Origin: a virus
Strand: one strand, 5' to 3'
Virus record (IMG/VR): IMGVR_UViG_3300033153_004578
Coordinates: 1-40,222 of that record
Length of the DNA: 40,222 nt
Shown: positions 21,465 through 28,526 of the stretch, in pieces
Layout of the letters: every line of letters begins with the position of its first letter
Numbering within the stretch: the first letter of the stretch is position 1
Made by a program: the position numbers and the translations under genes
Notes under the pieces: generated by a model
Database searches by the model: none
What the model saw: only the letters and a program-made list of their open reading frames with translations
What the model was told of the DNA's origin: nothing

Positions 21465-21623
21465 CTATTTTTTCTTACCCTGTGCAGAAGTTGGCTTGAT
21501 GTCCACACCCCCTCCCTGACAATCGGGACATTGTTTCCACATAATGATTTGCCCATTTTTTGGTGATCTAAACCTTGGAATTGACCCCGTTCCCCCACAT
21601 TTCGGGCATCTTTTTTCACTCAT
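21465..21623 (-). CDS. Zinc-ribbon protein (52 aa), DnaJ-like CxxCxGxG pairs
   Basis: The peptide has CPKCGGTGSI near its start and CPDCQGGGVD near residue 32, a DnaJ-type zinc finger pair. It overlaps the stop of the TIM-barrel-like gene by 3 bases (ATGA-like coupling). It may bind nucleic acid or protein; the role is unknown. Confidence 0.7.
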   Translation of the reverse strand: MSEKRCPKCGGTGSIPRFRSPKNGQIIMWKQCPDCQGGGVDIKPTSAQGKKK

Positions 21624-22900
21624 CCCATCACCTCCCAGTACGCTTTCTGCATAGCCTTGGCACAGTCAAAGGTTCGTTTCATTTCACTCACACGATAGTC
21701 AGGGAAGAACACTACACCATCAAACTTTAGTGCTTCGTGGGGAAAGCTGCAAAAGATTGCTTTCCTACCCGTCGTTTTGTAGAACTCTGCCAGCTTCCGC
21801 ATCATATACCCCTGCTGCTCTGGCGTACCTAGATTGATACCATTCGGTAGGGTGATTCCGCCTTTCCCGGTGAGACTGCCGCCATCCTCAGTGAATCGCC
21901 TTGCTTTATTGACACGGAAAAGCCGTTGCAGGTTAGGGAAATCTTCCCATACGGAACGTTTATGTTTCTCTCCTACAACTAGCCTGTCATATCCCCTCTT
22001 TCCATGCCTACCGCCACGGTCACATTTCGCAGGCCTGGGGCATTTGTGTAGCTCCCGTAGCTCGCCTATTGTACCCTCGCAACTAGTAAGGTCACAGATG
22101 ATATGGTCAAGCGTGGTGTAGTCAGAGAGCACTGTCTCGTATATATCCTCACAGAAATACATGATACGGTGAAAATGCTCGGTGTTTCCATGATGTGCAG
22201 CCTCATTTGGGCTAACCTTTACGTATGGCTTGTAGTCTTTGCCATATACTTTTACAAAAGTATCCATAACTTTTCTAGCGTATGCTCGATGAATCTTCAT
22301 AACTTCTTCATCCAGAAACCCTATCTGCTGGCTCTTTTTTCCCCAAAAGTCGGTAATGCCGTTCACGTTGCGTTTGAACGGGTAGTTAATGTAATCCTTC
22401 CGCATCCACAACTGAGGGCAGAAGTCCAGTCCCACCTCTTTGTGCATCTCCAGATATGCCTCGAAATCATCCCAAAAAACAAGATTCCATTCATCAAGAT
22501 GAAACATCCCATCATATGCCCACGGTGTTTCATATGTCAGGTTAGCGTGCTCTGGCTTGTTGTCTGACAGGAACATGAAGGCATCGCTCAGATAGTAACC
22601 GTGCATCCGTATCTCCTCGAGGAGCTTCAGGGTTTCTTCCTCGTTCCATGTTATCTTGTAATAGTTGAATCCGCCTACACCCTGGAATCCCATGATAGGT
22701 ATCTTCTCAGGATACTCTGGAGATGGCGGAGGAGGCTCCGGCTGCGTGTCGTAGATTAGTCTGTTTATATCTTTATTCATTGTATCCTGTATTGTCTTAA
22801 CTTCTGGATACTTGTTACGTAATACTGGGTTTATTTGTTCGTTGAAATGATCCCTAGCCAGGATCGCTATTTGCCGGTCTTTCTCTGTTTTAAAGTGCAT
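21620..22900 (-). CDS. TIM-barrel-like protein, possible glycoside hydrolase
   Basis: This 426-aa protein has a proline-rich linker (residues 53-65). A barrel-like series follows: IPIMGFQGVGGFNYYKITWN, EEIRMHGYYLSDAFMFLSDN, DEWNLVFWDDFEAYLEMHKE and YKPYVKVSPNEAAHHGNTEH. The 'WxxFxxYLexhkevGLd' and 'NEaa' segments resemble clan-A glycoside hydrolases, where Asn-Glu is the acid/base position. No signal peptide is present. It could be a depolymerase on the virion or a host-directed enzyme; the enzymatic call is uncertain. Confidence 0.5.
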   Translation of the reverse strand: MHFKTEKDRQIAILARDHFNEQINPVLRNKYPEVKTIQDTMNKDINRLIYDTQPEPPPPSPEYPEKIPIMGFQGVGGFNYYKITWNEEETLKLLEEIRMHGYYLSDAFMFLSDNKPEHANLTYETPWAYDGMFHLDEWNLVFWDDFEAYLEMHKEVGLDFCPQLWMRKDYINYPFKRNVNGITDFWGKKSQQIGFLDEEVMKIHRAYARKVMDTFVKVYGKDYKPYVKVSPNEAAHHGNTEHFHRIMYFCEDIYETVLSDYTTLDHIICDLTSCEGTIGELRELHKCPRPAKCDRGGRHGKRGYDRLVVGEKHKRSVWEDFPNLQRLFRVNKARRFTEDGGSLTGKGGITLPNGINLGTPEQQGYMMRKLAEFYKTTGRKAIFCSFPHEALKFDGVVFFPDYRVSEMKRTFDCAKAMQKAYWEVMG

Positions 22901-22901
22901 T

Positions 22902-23321
22902 TTATTTCTCCTTCTCCAACACCCCTAGGAGTGCCGTGAGTAGGGCTTCGTGAAGAGATGGGGCTTTTATTTCCACCTCAGAAGATTTATCTCTATATCT
23001 TTTTCGGATAACCACAATCCAGATGTCGGATAAATAACGGTAGTCAACCCCTTGTTCCAATTGCCCTAAATTATAAATAATCATGTTAAGTTCATCTAGC
23101 TTCAGCAGAACGTCAGAAATTGATGGGATGGGAAACCAATGTTTTTCAGGTGTAACACTTTCGATGAGATATGATTTTAAGTGTGTTTTTGTCACTAATT
23201 CTAAACATGGTTTTCCGTAATTGTTTTGAATCCAACATCCCTCGTAAATCTCCATCTTCCAATACTCGGCAATCCGTTTTGCCAGATTGATAATCTCTGG
23301 AGTTATGTCTTGTTTTTTCAT
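22902..23321 (-). CDS. Hypothetical phage protein (139 aa)
   Basis: The protein starts MKKQDITPEIINLAKRIAEY and ends with PSLHEALLTALLGVLEKEK. A PIPSISDVLLKLDEL segment in the middle recalls small phage proteins of the kind 'wlP.lsdll..l.' with a C-terminal 'p.eAll.all..l', which are widespread but uncharacterised. It overlaps no neighbour and sits 1 bp from the next gene. Confidence 0.6.
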   Translation of the reverse strand: MKKQDITPEIINLAKRIAEYWKMEIYEGCWIQNNYGKPCLELVTKTHLKSYLIESVTPEKHWFPIPSISDVLLKLDELNMIIYNLGQLEQGVDYRYLSDIWIVVIRKRYRDKSSEVEIKAPSLHEALLTALLGVLEKEK

Positions 23322-23322
23322 T

Positions 23323-23991
23323 TTATTCCTCCTTTCTCACTACCGGCCACTCTTGAATTAATTCTTTTCCCCAAATCTCTCTCAAATTCTCCTTCAAAAA
23401 TACCGGTATATCCAAAACCGCGCACCTATCAACATAGCTCTTTATCCATGTTCTCTCCGGCTGCAGTTTTTTCCCATACCCAGTCAGTGCACCGATTATA
23501 ACCCAGTCTATCCTCTCCAGCGAATAACATGATCTGCTCATCATTGGCTCAAAAGAAATGAATTTCACCGGCGCCCAAACTCTCTGGAAATTCTTGAACC
23601 GCCGCCAGTTCCCGTCAGCCGTCGCTTTGCCGGTAAGCGAAATTCCAAGCCAAACGTTATTGAGGATAATTCCACCACCGGCATTCTCAGGAAATTTTGT
23701 CAACACTTGAAACGTTAGTCTTGGATATCTCTCGATAACCTCGAATACCTTCGCTCGCCATCCAGGCTTTACCGCGTGATGAAACAAGTCATTCATTGAA
23801 CATATAAATACTTTGGAGCCATCCGGTATTTTTCTAAGCTTATGTTCTTGTAAGTCAAGCCTCAACTCAGGATTCCAGCCAAACCGTTTGTGAAATTTCC
23901 TAGCATAGCAAAACCAGCAATTCCCGTGACAGAGGCCGCGTATCGGATTCCAGGAAATGTCAGTCCAGCCGATTGATGTTTTTATGCTCAT
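23323..23991 (-). CDS. DUF5131 family protein (phage Gp37/Gp68)
   Basis: This 222-aa protein starts with the family signature: IGWTDISWNPIRGLCHGNCW followed by FCYARKF. The three-Cys cluster resembles a radical-SAM-like iron-sulfur site. Later segments SKVFICSMNDLFH, LTFQVLTKFPEN and VKFISFEPMMS, plus VIIGALTGYGKK, match PF07505. The biochemical role is not established. Its cysteines are intact. It overlaps nothing but lies 1-2 bp from both neighbours. Confidence 0.85.
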   Translation of the reverse strand: MSIKTSIGWTDISWNPIRGLCHGNCWFCYARKFHKRFGWNPELRLDLQEHKLRKIPDGSKVFICSMNDLFHHAVKPGWRAKVFEVIERYPRLTFQVLTKFPENAGGGIILNNVWLGISLTGKATADGNWRRFKNFQRVWAPVKFISFEPMMSRSCYSLERIDWVIIGALTGYGKKLQPERTWIKSYVDRCAVLDIPVFLKENLREIWGKELIQEWPVVRKEE

Positions 23992-23992
23992 C

Positions 23993-24115
23993 TCATATTT
24001 CCTTATCTCGGTCCGACAACTTACTGATGCAACACAAAGCAGTAACTAAAATCCCGGCAAACATGCCAATAAATAATGCGACGCCGATTAAAAATAATGC
24101 TAGTCCTAAGCTCAT
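23993..24115 (-). CDS. DUF3789-like tiny membrane protein (40 aa)
   Basis: The peptide starts MSLGLALFLIGVALFIGMFA, a single transmembrane helix with Gly spacing, followed by a CC pair and a charged tail SKLSDRDKEI. Its size and pattern are like DUF3789 peptides common in phages. It has an AGGAGG site, overlaps the upstream stop by ATGA, and ends just before the DUF5131 start. Confidence 0.65.
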   Translation of the reverse strand: MSLGLALFLIGVALFIGMFAGILVTALCCISKLSDRDKEI

Positions 24116-24438
24116 CTCAATCCTCCTTTCTCTCTCTCCCTCAAAACAATCTCATAAGCATTAATCCATCTACGGAGCTGGCGGATTCTGTTTTTCTTTT
24201 CTTGATCTTGTGAACAAAGTAACACGCTTAAACAATCTTCCTTGGTTAAAACGTTCCATGGACATTGATCACAATCCGGTGTTGCAACACAAAGTGGATA
24301 ATAATAAGAAGTAATAGGCACTGAATTTTGATAGCGATAAACCAACTCTTCCATAGCTTTTATGCTTCTTCTCAGAATTGAAGTAGTTAGTGGTTTGTTA
24401 TTGTATCGGTAGTCTCTAATTTTTTGTGCTAAGCTCAT
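24112..24438 (-). CDS. Hypothetical protein with cysteine pairs (108 aa)
   Basis: The frame opens at 24501, but the ATG at 24438 (MSLAQKIRDYRYNNKP) overlaps the upstream stop as ATGA and is preferred. A central PLCVATPDCDQCPWN carries three Cys, followed by two further Cys in TKEDCLSVLLC. The C-terminus is a basic helix. The Cys pattern suggests a metal site. It is unlike any family I can name. Confidence 0.6.
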   Translation of the reverse strand: MSLAQKIRDYRYNNKPLTTSILRRSIKAMEELVYRYQNSVPITSYYYPLCVATPDCDQCPWNVLTKEDCLSVLLCSQDQEKKNRIRQLRRWINAYEIVLREREKGGLR

Positions 24439-24617
24439 TTTTCTGCACATGCTGGACAAATATGCATCCAGTCTCCTTCTTCGTCTTTCATAATTTTCCA
24501 TCCCTTATCTTTTGCCATGTTAATCGCCCCTCGAAAATCTTCATATGTGTCACAATTCAAATAATTCGAGCATTTATCACACTCAATTACGTATCCAAAA
24601 AACTCTTTTTCTATCAT
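24435..24617 (-). CDS. Zinc-binding protein (60 aa)
   Basis: This 60-aa protein has CDKCSNYLNC at residues 14-23 and a C-terminal CPAC, with a helical middle (FRGAINMAKDKGWKIMKDE). This is a small zinc-ribbon pattern common in phages (Cys-x2-Cys ... GW ... Cys-x2-Cys). It overlaps the next gene by 4 bp. Confidence 0.7.
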   Translation of the reverse strand: MIEKEFFGYVIECDKCSNYLNCDTYEDFRGAINMAKDKGWKIMKDEEGDWMHICPACAEK

Positions 24618-24618
24618 C

Positions 24619-25053
24619 TCAATCCTCCTTTAATATCCCGGTTTTTTTCAAAACGCCTTTCTGGAATTCTCTCTCAAAATTTTTCTGATACTGCTTTCCT
24701 TTTCTGCAGCGCATGCAAGGAAAAAAAACATCATATCCATTCTTCTCGCGGATCACTCCACCAATGTTATTACAATGCTCGCAATATTGATCCTCTAACT
24801 CCTCAATCCTTACATCCGATCGCTCGATAGATACCTGTTCAATCGCTTGCCGGATCTCAGATATCAAAGGAAGCCGCTTATACGGGTGCATTTCGATAAC
24901 ATAATCGACAGCTTTTTTTAGAAACTTCTCATCATAGAATTTCAGCTTTTGGTACATTTTTTCTTTCTGAAAGCTCGTATAATCCAAGCGAAAGTATTGC
25001 TCAATGTCTTTCACTAAGCAATCGAACTTAAATGGATCAATCACTTGTATCAT
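24619..25053 (-). CDS. Probable replication accessory / helicase-loader-like protein
   Basis: This 144-aa protein follows the initiator with a 4-bp overlap. The N-terminal helical part (LKKAVDYVIEMHPYKRLP, LISEIRQAIEQ) is like the N-domain of helicase loaders and G39P-type proteins, in which a helical bundle tests the residues 'R.P.l..i'. A C-terminal zinc ribbon has CEHCNNIGG and FFPCMRCRKG. No AAA+ ATPase is present. The call is an inference from pattern and neighbour. Confidence 0.55.
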   Translation of the reverse strand: MIQVIDPFKFDCLVKDIEQYFRLDYTSFQKEKMYQKLKFYDEKFLKKAVDYVIEMHPYKRLPLISEIRQAIEQVSIERSDVRIEELEDQYCEHCNNIGGVIREKNGYDVFFPCMRCRKGKQYQKNFEREFQKGVLKKTGILKED

Positions 25054-25775
25054 AATAACCCCTCCTTTTTTAGTTGTTCAGCTTTTTTCTTAGCCCAGGA
25101 GTCGCCGTCCTCTCGTTGCTTCTTTTTCGTGCCGCCGGAATCCTGAGTCCGCCGCAGCCAGTTTGAAATAAAGCGCGCATAGTTAGACTTTCTTTTTGCC
25201 GGATTGGCAACGAGCCAATCGCCCATGTAAAGCAACTCTTGCTTAATGTCACATGCAGGATAAGTTTTCTTCCAACGAGACAAGTCTCTTTCTTTTATGT
25301 TTTCAAATGTTTCAGTTTCAAAGTTAAAGAATATTGGCATCTTTTCTTCTATTCCTTCCTTCCTTCCTTTAACTTCCTTTAACTTAAACTTAGGGGGCAA
25401 AATCCGGAAGTCTCCGGAGGACGCCGGAGCCACCTCATATGGAGCAACCTCAGATTGAGCTTCTCTGTCTTTTCTGAGTCCGATTTGGAAATCTTCAAAT
25501 TTTTCATACTGAATGGCAATTTTATCATTATTTGGGTATATTTTTATTAATCCAATATCAGCTAATTCATTTAAAGTGTCTGCAATTTTTTTTATTGTCC
25601 AATTGAAATACGGGATTATTTCAATTTTTAAATCCTCCAAATCATCAAAGGCTATTCTGCCTTCTCTATCTAAATGTGGTAGAATCATAAACCACATAAC
25701 TTTTGTTTTATCTAAGACTTTAGCAATTTTCTTTGAATTACTTACCCGCTTGTCTATCATTCTACCTCTCGCCAT
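25050..25775 (-). CDS. Replication initiator (phage replisome organizer-like)
   Basis: This 241-aa protein has the start typical of DnaD-like phage replication proteins: MARGRMIDKRVSNSKKIAKV, then MILPHLDREGRIAFDD and a winged-helix segment (WTIKKIADTLNELADIGLIK). The middle is a linker; the C-terminal region (KKTYPACDIKQELLYMGDW, RFISNWLRR) is like the 'f..yp.vdi..el.kw' and 'nWl.r' end of these proteins. It would melt or mark the origin. The ribosome site AAGGA is 9 bases before the ATG. A terminator leader stands directly upstream. Confidence 0.75.
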   Translation of the reverse strand: MARGRMIDKRVSNSKKIAKVLDKTKVMWFMILPHLDREGRIAFDDLEDLKIEIIPYFNWTIKKIADTLNELADIGLIKIYPNNDKIAIQYEKFEDFQIGLRKDREAQSEVAPYEVAPASSGDFRILPPKFKLKEVKGRKEGIEEKMPIFFNFETETFENIKERDLSRWKKTYPACDIKQELLYMGDWLVANPAKRKSNYARFISNWLRRTQDSGGTKKKQREDGDSWAKKKAEQLKKEGLL

Positions 25776-25793
25776 TTCATTTTTTCCTTATAT

Positions 25794-25867
25794 AAAAAAA
25801 GGCCCCTCTCCTAATCGCCGGTAAGCAATTTCCCGCGTACGGGATGGAGTGCAAGGAGGAGGGGCCT
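25794..25867 (-). terminator. Strong intrinsic terminator/attenuator in the leader of the initiator gene
   Basis: On the minus strand AGGCCCCTC(C)TCC pairs with GGAGAGGGGCCT (12 bp, one bulge) and is followed by T7. The loop of about 49 bases includes CCCGTACGCGGG, a 4-bp stem with a UACG tetraloop, and the TTGCTTACCGG arm that can pair upstream. The terminator is only 19 bp before the initiator ATG, so it acts on that gene rather than ending the previous one. Confidence 0.8.
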
Positions 25868-25899
25868 CTATTTTTTCATATAACATTTTTGCTTACCGG
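25818..25899 (-). promoter_or_regulatory. Competing inverted repeat (antiterminator candidate)
   Basis: CCGGTAAGCAA at 25899-25889 and TTGCTTACCGG at 25828-25818 are perfectly complementary over 11 bp. The second arm lies inside the terminator loop and the first lies upstream of the terminator, so the two pairings cross. They can form only as alternatives or as a pseudoknot. This is the layout of an attenuator or ligand-sensing leader. Confidence 0.65.
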
Positions 25900-25906
25900 T
25901 CTTCAT
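25868..25906 (-). CDS. Possible 12-aa leader peptide
   Basis: A short frame, ATG to TAG, codes for MKTGKQKCYMKK and ends one base before the terminator stem. AGGA lies 7 bases upstream of the ATG. The ORF covers the whole upstream arm of the competing repeat, so ribosome movement could decide between the two structures. However, the promoter that fits this region would start transcription at about this ATG, so the peptide would have no leader. It may be a chance ORF. Confidence 0.3.
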   Translation of the reverse strand: MKTGKQKCYMKK

Positions 25907-25912
25907 GATTAA

Positions 25913-25941
25913 ATCCTATAAAATCACATCACGTTTGTCAA
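25913..25941 (-). promoter_or_regulatory. Promoter for the replication genes
   Basis: TTGACA (25941-25936) and TAGGAT (25918-25913) are 17 bp apart on the minus strand. It sits right after a terminator for the exonuclease gene and before the attenuator, so the initiator gene forms a separate transcription unit. Confidence 0.6.
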
Positions 25942-25943
25942 GC

Positions 25944-26020
25944 AAAAAAAACAAGAGAGCCGCCTCCGGTATAGCCAAAAAAGGAGGGTAAAAATTGGAT
26001 GGGGGAGACGGCTCGTCTTG
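25944..26020 (-). terminator. Intrinsic terminator after the exonuclease gene
   Basis: CAAGACGAGCCGTCTCC (26020-26004) pairs with GGAGGCGGCTCTCTTG (25967-25952), 16 bp with one bulge and one G-U pair, followed by eight T. The loop of about 36 bases is long. It begins 5 bp after the exonuclease stop codon and ends early transcription unit 2. Confidence 0.75.
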
Positions 26021-26025
26021 TCATC

Positions 26026-26688
26026 TCAAAAACCTTTTCTCATTTTTTTCTGAAGCTGGTAATTCTTGAGGCAGTTAGCGAATATCTTCCACGCCGTATC
26101 TCGTGTATTCTTTCCAATTGTACGCTCCATGAACGTCTCGTCCTCTGTGCGCGGAATATTGAGAATCCGGACAAACTGCACCTCACTACCGGCCTCCTCA
26201 AGCAGCTTTGCATACGCTTCAACCTGGATTATCATCTCATCATAGATACCGGACCCGGTTTTAAGATCAATCAACTCCAACTGCCCGTCGACATAAGCGT
26301 AGATGTCAGGTGTTCCGCCGTACCGGTATTTCTCACTGATATGCGGAACCTCAATCGAAACTGGTTTTATTTTCTTGTTCTTTGCCCACTCGAAAAAACT
26401 GAGCGCTGAATTTTCCGCAGCCGTTATCTGGTTTTTGGAATAATCGCTAGTATCGGTTTCAATTCCAAGCAGCCAGTCGGTAACCATCGCATGCGCCAGC
26501 GTTCCGATTTCAGCTTTGTCGTCTTTGTAACGATTTGAGTCAACACCTTCCAAGCCTATCCGGTTAGCCCAGCTTATCAACACTTGCTTGTTCCAGCCGA
26601 GCTGCGAGCCGGTTATTGTCGTAACGCCCGGCACTCTCGTTCCGTCGGCCAGCCTGTATTGGATGTGTGCTTTTGATTTTCCCATCAT
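26026..26688 (-). CDS. PD-(D/E)XK nuclease, RecB/Cas4-like exonuclease
   Basis: This 220-aa protein has the nuclease core GGTPDIYAYVDGQLELIDLK, with Asp in GTPD and the E/D-x-K in LIDLKTG, then IIQVEAYAKLL with the Gln that follows motif III. An N-terminal His (GTLAHAMV) is also typical. It should digest DNA ends and pair with the Erf annealing protein encoded just upstream. No Fe-S cysteines are seen, unlike Cas4. The start may be at 26688 or the second ATG at 26685. Confidence 0.85.
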   Translation of the reverse strand: MMGKSKAHIQYRLADGTRVPGVTTITGSQLGWNKQVLISWANRIGLEGVDSNRYKDDKAEIGTLAHAMVTDWLLGIETDTSDYSKNQITAAENSALSFFEWAKNKKIKPVSIEVPHISEKYRYGGTPDIYAYVDGQLELIDLKTGSGIYDEMIIQVEAYAKLLEEAGSEVQFVRILNIPRTEDETFMERTIGKNTRDTAWKIFANCLKNYQLQKKMRKGF

Positions 26689-27464
26689 GTCCCCCTATAT
26701 GCTTCGATCATCTGCGCATAGATTTTTGGTATCTCTTTTGCCGGCACCTGGTTTGATTTCTCGTATCCTGCACTGCCAAGAATCTCGTAATACGCTTCCT
26801 TGCCGATTGCTTCCTTGATATTTTTGAAATAGTCAAGCACCTCGAATTTGGAGACACGCTTTTTGCTGCCGTCGCTCAATGTGATTGTTATTGTCCTGAA
26901 CGAGTCTTTTTGAGCCTCATCATCGTAACCATCATAGACAGCCTCGTCCATCGGATCGGCTTGATTACTAACTTTTGGCTTAATTGGTTTCGGTTTGCCG
27001 TTGATCTCATGGCTCTCGTTTTCCGGGTCTTTCGCATCGTCTGTTGGCACAAGTAATATCTGCAAGAGCGCATATTTGTGTGCCACACTCATGGCCTTGT
27101 TCCCGGCCTTGTCACCGCTGTCCATTCCCTCGCCGATAACAACCGAGTCAAAATAGCTCCCGTCAGACGCGTAAAACCGATAACGGATCGTATAGATCCG
27201 GTAGATCAAAACACCGCCGCTACGGCTCGTCCTCTCCTCGTGCTTAGCGTCCAGCACCTCCGGGACCGTGAACACCTTATGTTTTGCGAATATCTTGTGC
27301 ACCTCGTTATACACATCATCAATGCCGCGAAAAGAATATTTTTGCTGGACGTTCTTTCTGTCCTTTCCGATGGTCTGGACGTCTGCCATTATTGCCGGAA
27401 TTTTCTCGTAGATTAATTCCTTTTTACCCGTTTTTTCTTTTGTCTTTTTTTGCTCTTCCATCAT
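26685..27464 (-). CDS. erf: ERF family single-strand annealing protein
   Basis: This 259-aa recombinase contains the Erf core: IMADVQTIGKDRKNVQQKYS, FRGIDDVYNEVHKIFAKH, VVIGEGMDSGDKAGNKAMS and VAHKYALLQILLVPTDDAKD. These match PF04404. The C-terminal part (from residue 160) is linker plus a helical domain. It should anneal complementary single strands during recombination-dependent replication. It overlaps the exonuclease gene by 4 bp, making a two-gene recombination pair. Confidence 0.9.
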   Translation of the reverse strand: MMEEQKKTKEKTGKKELIYEKIPAIMADVQTIGKDRKNVQQKYSFRGIDDVYNEVHKIFAKHKVFTVPEVLDAKHEERTSRSGGVLIYRIYTIRYRFYASDGSYFDSVVIGEGMDSGDKAGNKAMSVAHKYALLQILLVPTDDAKDPENESHEINGKPKPIKPKVSNQADPMDEAVYDGYDDEAQKDSFRTITITLSDGSKKRVSKFEVLDYFKNIKEAIGKEAYYEILGSAGYEKSNQVPAKEIPKIYAQMIEAYRGT

Positions 27465-27700
27465 AGTCCTCCTTTGTGATGATATTTTTTCTCCTCTTCC
27501 CTGATCAAGTCTCGATCGTCCGCACAGCTCACGCAGAGATATCTACCGTCTATATCGATAATATCGCACTCATCATAATACTGGCCGCAGTCATCGCACA
27601 GATGGCCTTTACGCTGCTGTTTTTTGAGCCATGCTAGATTCTTGACGAGCTTTTGGCTGTCCAGAGAATCGAGGATAAAATCGCCGGTGGTTTTTTTCAT
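27461..27700 (-). CDS. Zinc-ribbon protein (79 aa)
   Basis: The frame is open to ATG 27718, but that codon overlaps an AAGGAGG site that serves the ATG at 27700 (MKKTTGDFILDSLDSQ). CDDCGQYYDECDIIDIDG and YLCVSCADDRD give two Cys pairs typical of a small zinc ribbon or treble clef. It is the first gene of the Erf unit and may be a DNA-binding accessory. Confidence 0.7.
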   Translation of the reverse strand: MKKTTGDFILDSLDSQKLVKNLAWLKKQQRKGHLCDDCGQYYDECDIIDIDGRYLCVSCADDRDLIREEEKKYHHKGGL

Positions 27701-27701
27701 C

Positions 27702-27806
27702 TTATGCCTCCTTGACATATTTATTTATTTTGGCTATATTTGGAGAAGCCGGTCCTCCTTCGGCTATTTCTCCTAATAACCCCTGTTTATGCAGGGGTAT
27801 GCCTTC
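27702..27806 (-). other. In-frame extension after TAA of the preceding gene
   Basis: After the TAA of the 81-aa gene (27809-27807) the same frame is open for 34 codons (EGIPLHKQGLLGEIAEGG and onward, ending YVKEA) up to a TAA just before the next ATG. No ATG, GTG or TTG begins it. It could be read through, be a decayed gene, or be an mRNA leader that contains the ACCCCTG hairpin. Confidence 0.35.
27712..27740 (+). promoter_or_regulatory. Plus-strand promoter-like sequence, possible antisense RNA
   Basis: TTGACA (27712-27717), a 17-bp spacer and TATATT (27735-27740) form a near-consensus promoter that points against all genes. It is followed by two hairpins (AGCCG...CGGCT and ACCCCTG...CAGGGGT). 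The AT-rich spacer means chance is possible. Confidence 0.35.
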
Positions 27807-28052
27807 TTATTTCATACCGACTATTTCTTTCAACCGCTCAATTTCTCGCCGTTGTTTTGCTATTTCAATTTCAAGCTGCCGGTCTCCTCGCCTGATTCGC
27901 TTCCAAAATTCCTGCTGGTGATCAGTTCTGCAAAAATAATGCTCCTTCTTATTTGTATAAAATTCAACTTCGCACTCTTCAAGTCGGCAAACCCTTTTAA
28001 AGCGATAATACTTGCCATCCTTTGGATTTAAATGCAATGATTCATATTCCAT
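27807..28052 (-). CDS. Treble-clef-like zinc protein (81 aa)
   Basis: The protein has CRLEECEVEFYTNKKEHYFC, then RTDHQQEFWKR, a pattern of paired Cys/His like the 'C..C...F.....yC...Cq..fw.r' zinc fold, followed by a charged coiled coil. It is the first gene after a promoter at 28086-28114 (27-base leader). Its role is unknown; regulators of this size are common in early regions. Confidence 0.65.
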   Translation of the reverse strand: MEYESLHLNPKDGKYYRFKRVCRLEECEVEFYTNKKEHYFCRTDHQQEFWKRIRRGDRQLEIEIAKQRREIERLKEIVGMK

Positions 28053-28085
28053 TGTTTTCTCTCCATATCATGCATATGCACGCCT

Positions 28086-28114
28086 ATTTTAGGTATTTCA
28101 GATCAGCTTGTCAA
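28086..28114 (-). promoter_or_regulatory. Sigma70-like early promoter
   Basis: TTGACA (28114-28109) and TAAAAT (28091-28086) are separated by 17 bp on the minus strand, with a start point about 27 bases before the ATG at 28052. The -35 is perfect and the -10 matches at five of six positions. Confidence 0.7.
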
Positions 28115-28122
28115 GCCCCAAT

Positions 28123-28335
28123 TTAAAATTTCCGCTCCCTCAAAATCCCATCGTCATCATTGTAATGACTTGCGAGAGACCGCAAATAATAATAAACCGC
28201 ATCTCTTATGACTTCGGATACGTTCTTTTTATGCTGCTTGGCATACGATTCAAGCGTCTTTTTAAGCGCCTCATCTGCCCGAATGTTAATATGTATTGTC
28301 GATGTGAATTTTCTTGGCCTGCCAACTTTTCTCAT
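28123..28335 (-). CDS. Ribbon-helix-helix DNA-binding protein
   Basis: This 70-aa protein starts with a basic arm (MRKVGRPRKFTST), then a strand IHINIRADEALKKTLESYAK and a second helix NVSEVIRDAVYYYLRS. This is a CopG/Arc-type RHH fold, which binds DNA as a dimer. It is the best candidate for an early transcriptional regulator and lies just before a promoter it could control. Confidence 0.75.
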   Translation of the reverse strand: MRKVGRPRKFTSTIHINIRADEALKKTLESYAKQHKKNVSEVIRDAVYYYLRSLASHYNDDDGILRERKF

Positions 28336-28526
28336 TCGCTCATCTCCTTTTTCGTTTTATGATATTCTCTGGCTGATTCAAATAATTTTTCCATAAAATT
28401 ATCAAGCACCTGTTTCCTCTTTTCTTCGTACGTCATTTTGAGAACCGAGCTGCAATATTCCGTCACTGCATCTTTTAGTTCTTTAGGCCAAATTTCAACG
28501 ATACAGTATAATTTTGGGCGTTTCAT
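28332..28526 (-). CDS. Hypothetical protein (64 aa)
   Basis: This 64-aa protein begins MKRPKLYCIVEIWPKELKD. It looks like one strand followed by a basic C-terminal helix. It overlaps the RHH gene start by 4 bp. It could be a partner of the RHH protein, as in small toxin-antitoxin-like pairs, but there is no direct evidence for that. Confidence 0.55.
   Translation of the reverse strand: MKRPKLYCIVEIWPKELKDAVTEYCSSVLKMTYEEKRKQVLDNFMEKLFESAREYHKTKKEMSE

Noticed and set aside
25794-25867. tRNA or tRNA-like gene in the initiator leader
   Set aside because: The long GC stem and UACG hairpin do not fold into cloverleaf arms, there is no T-loop sequence, and the stem is followed by T7, so a terminator fits better.
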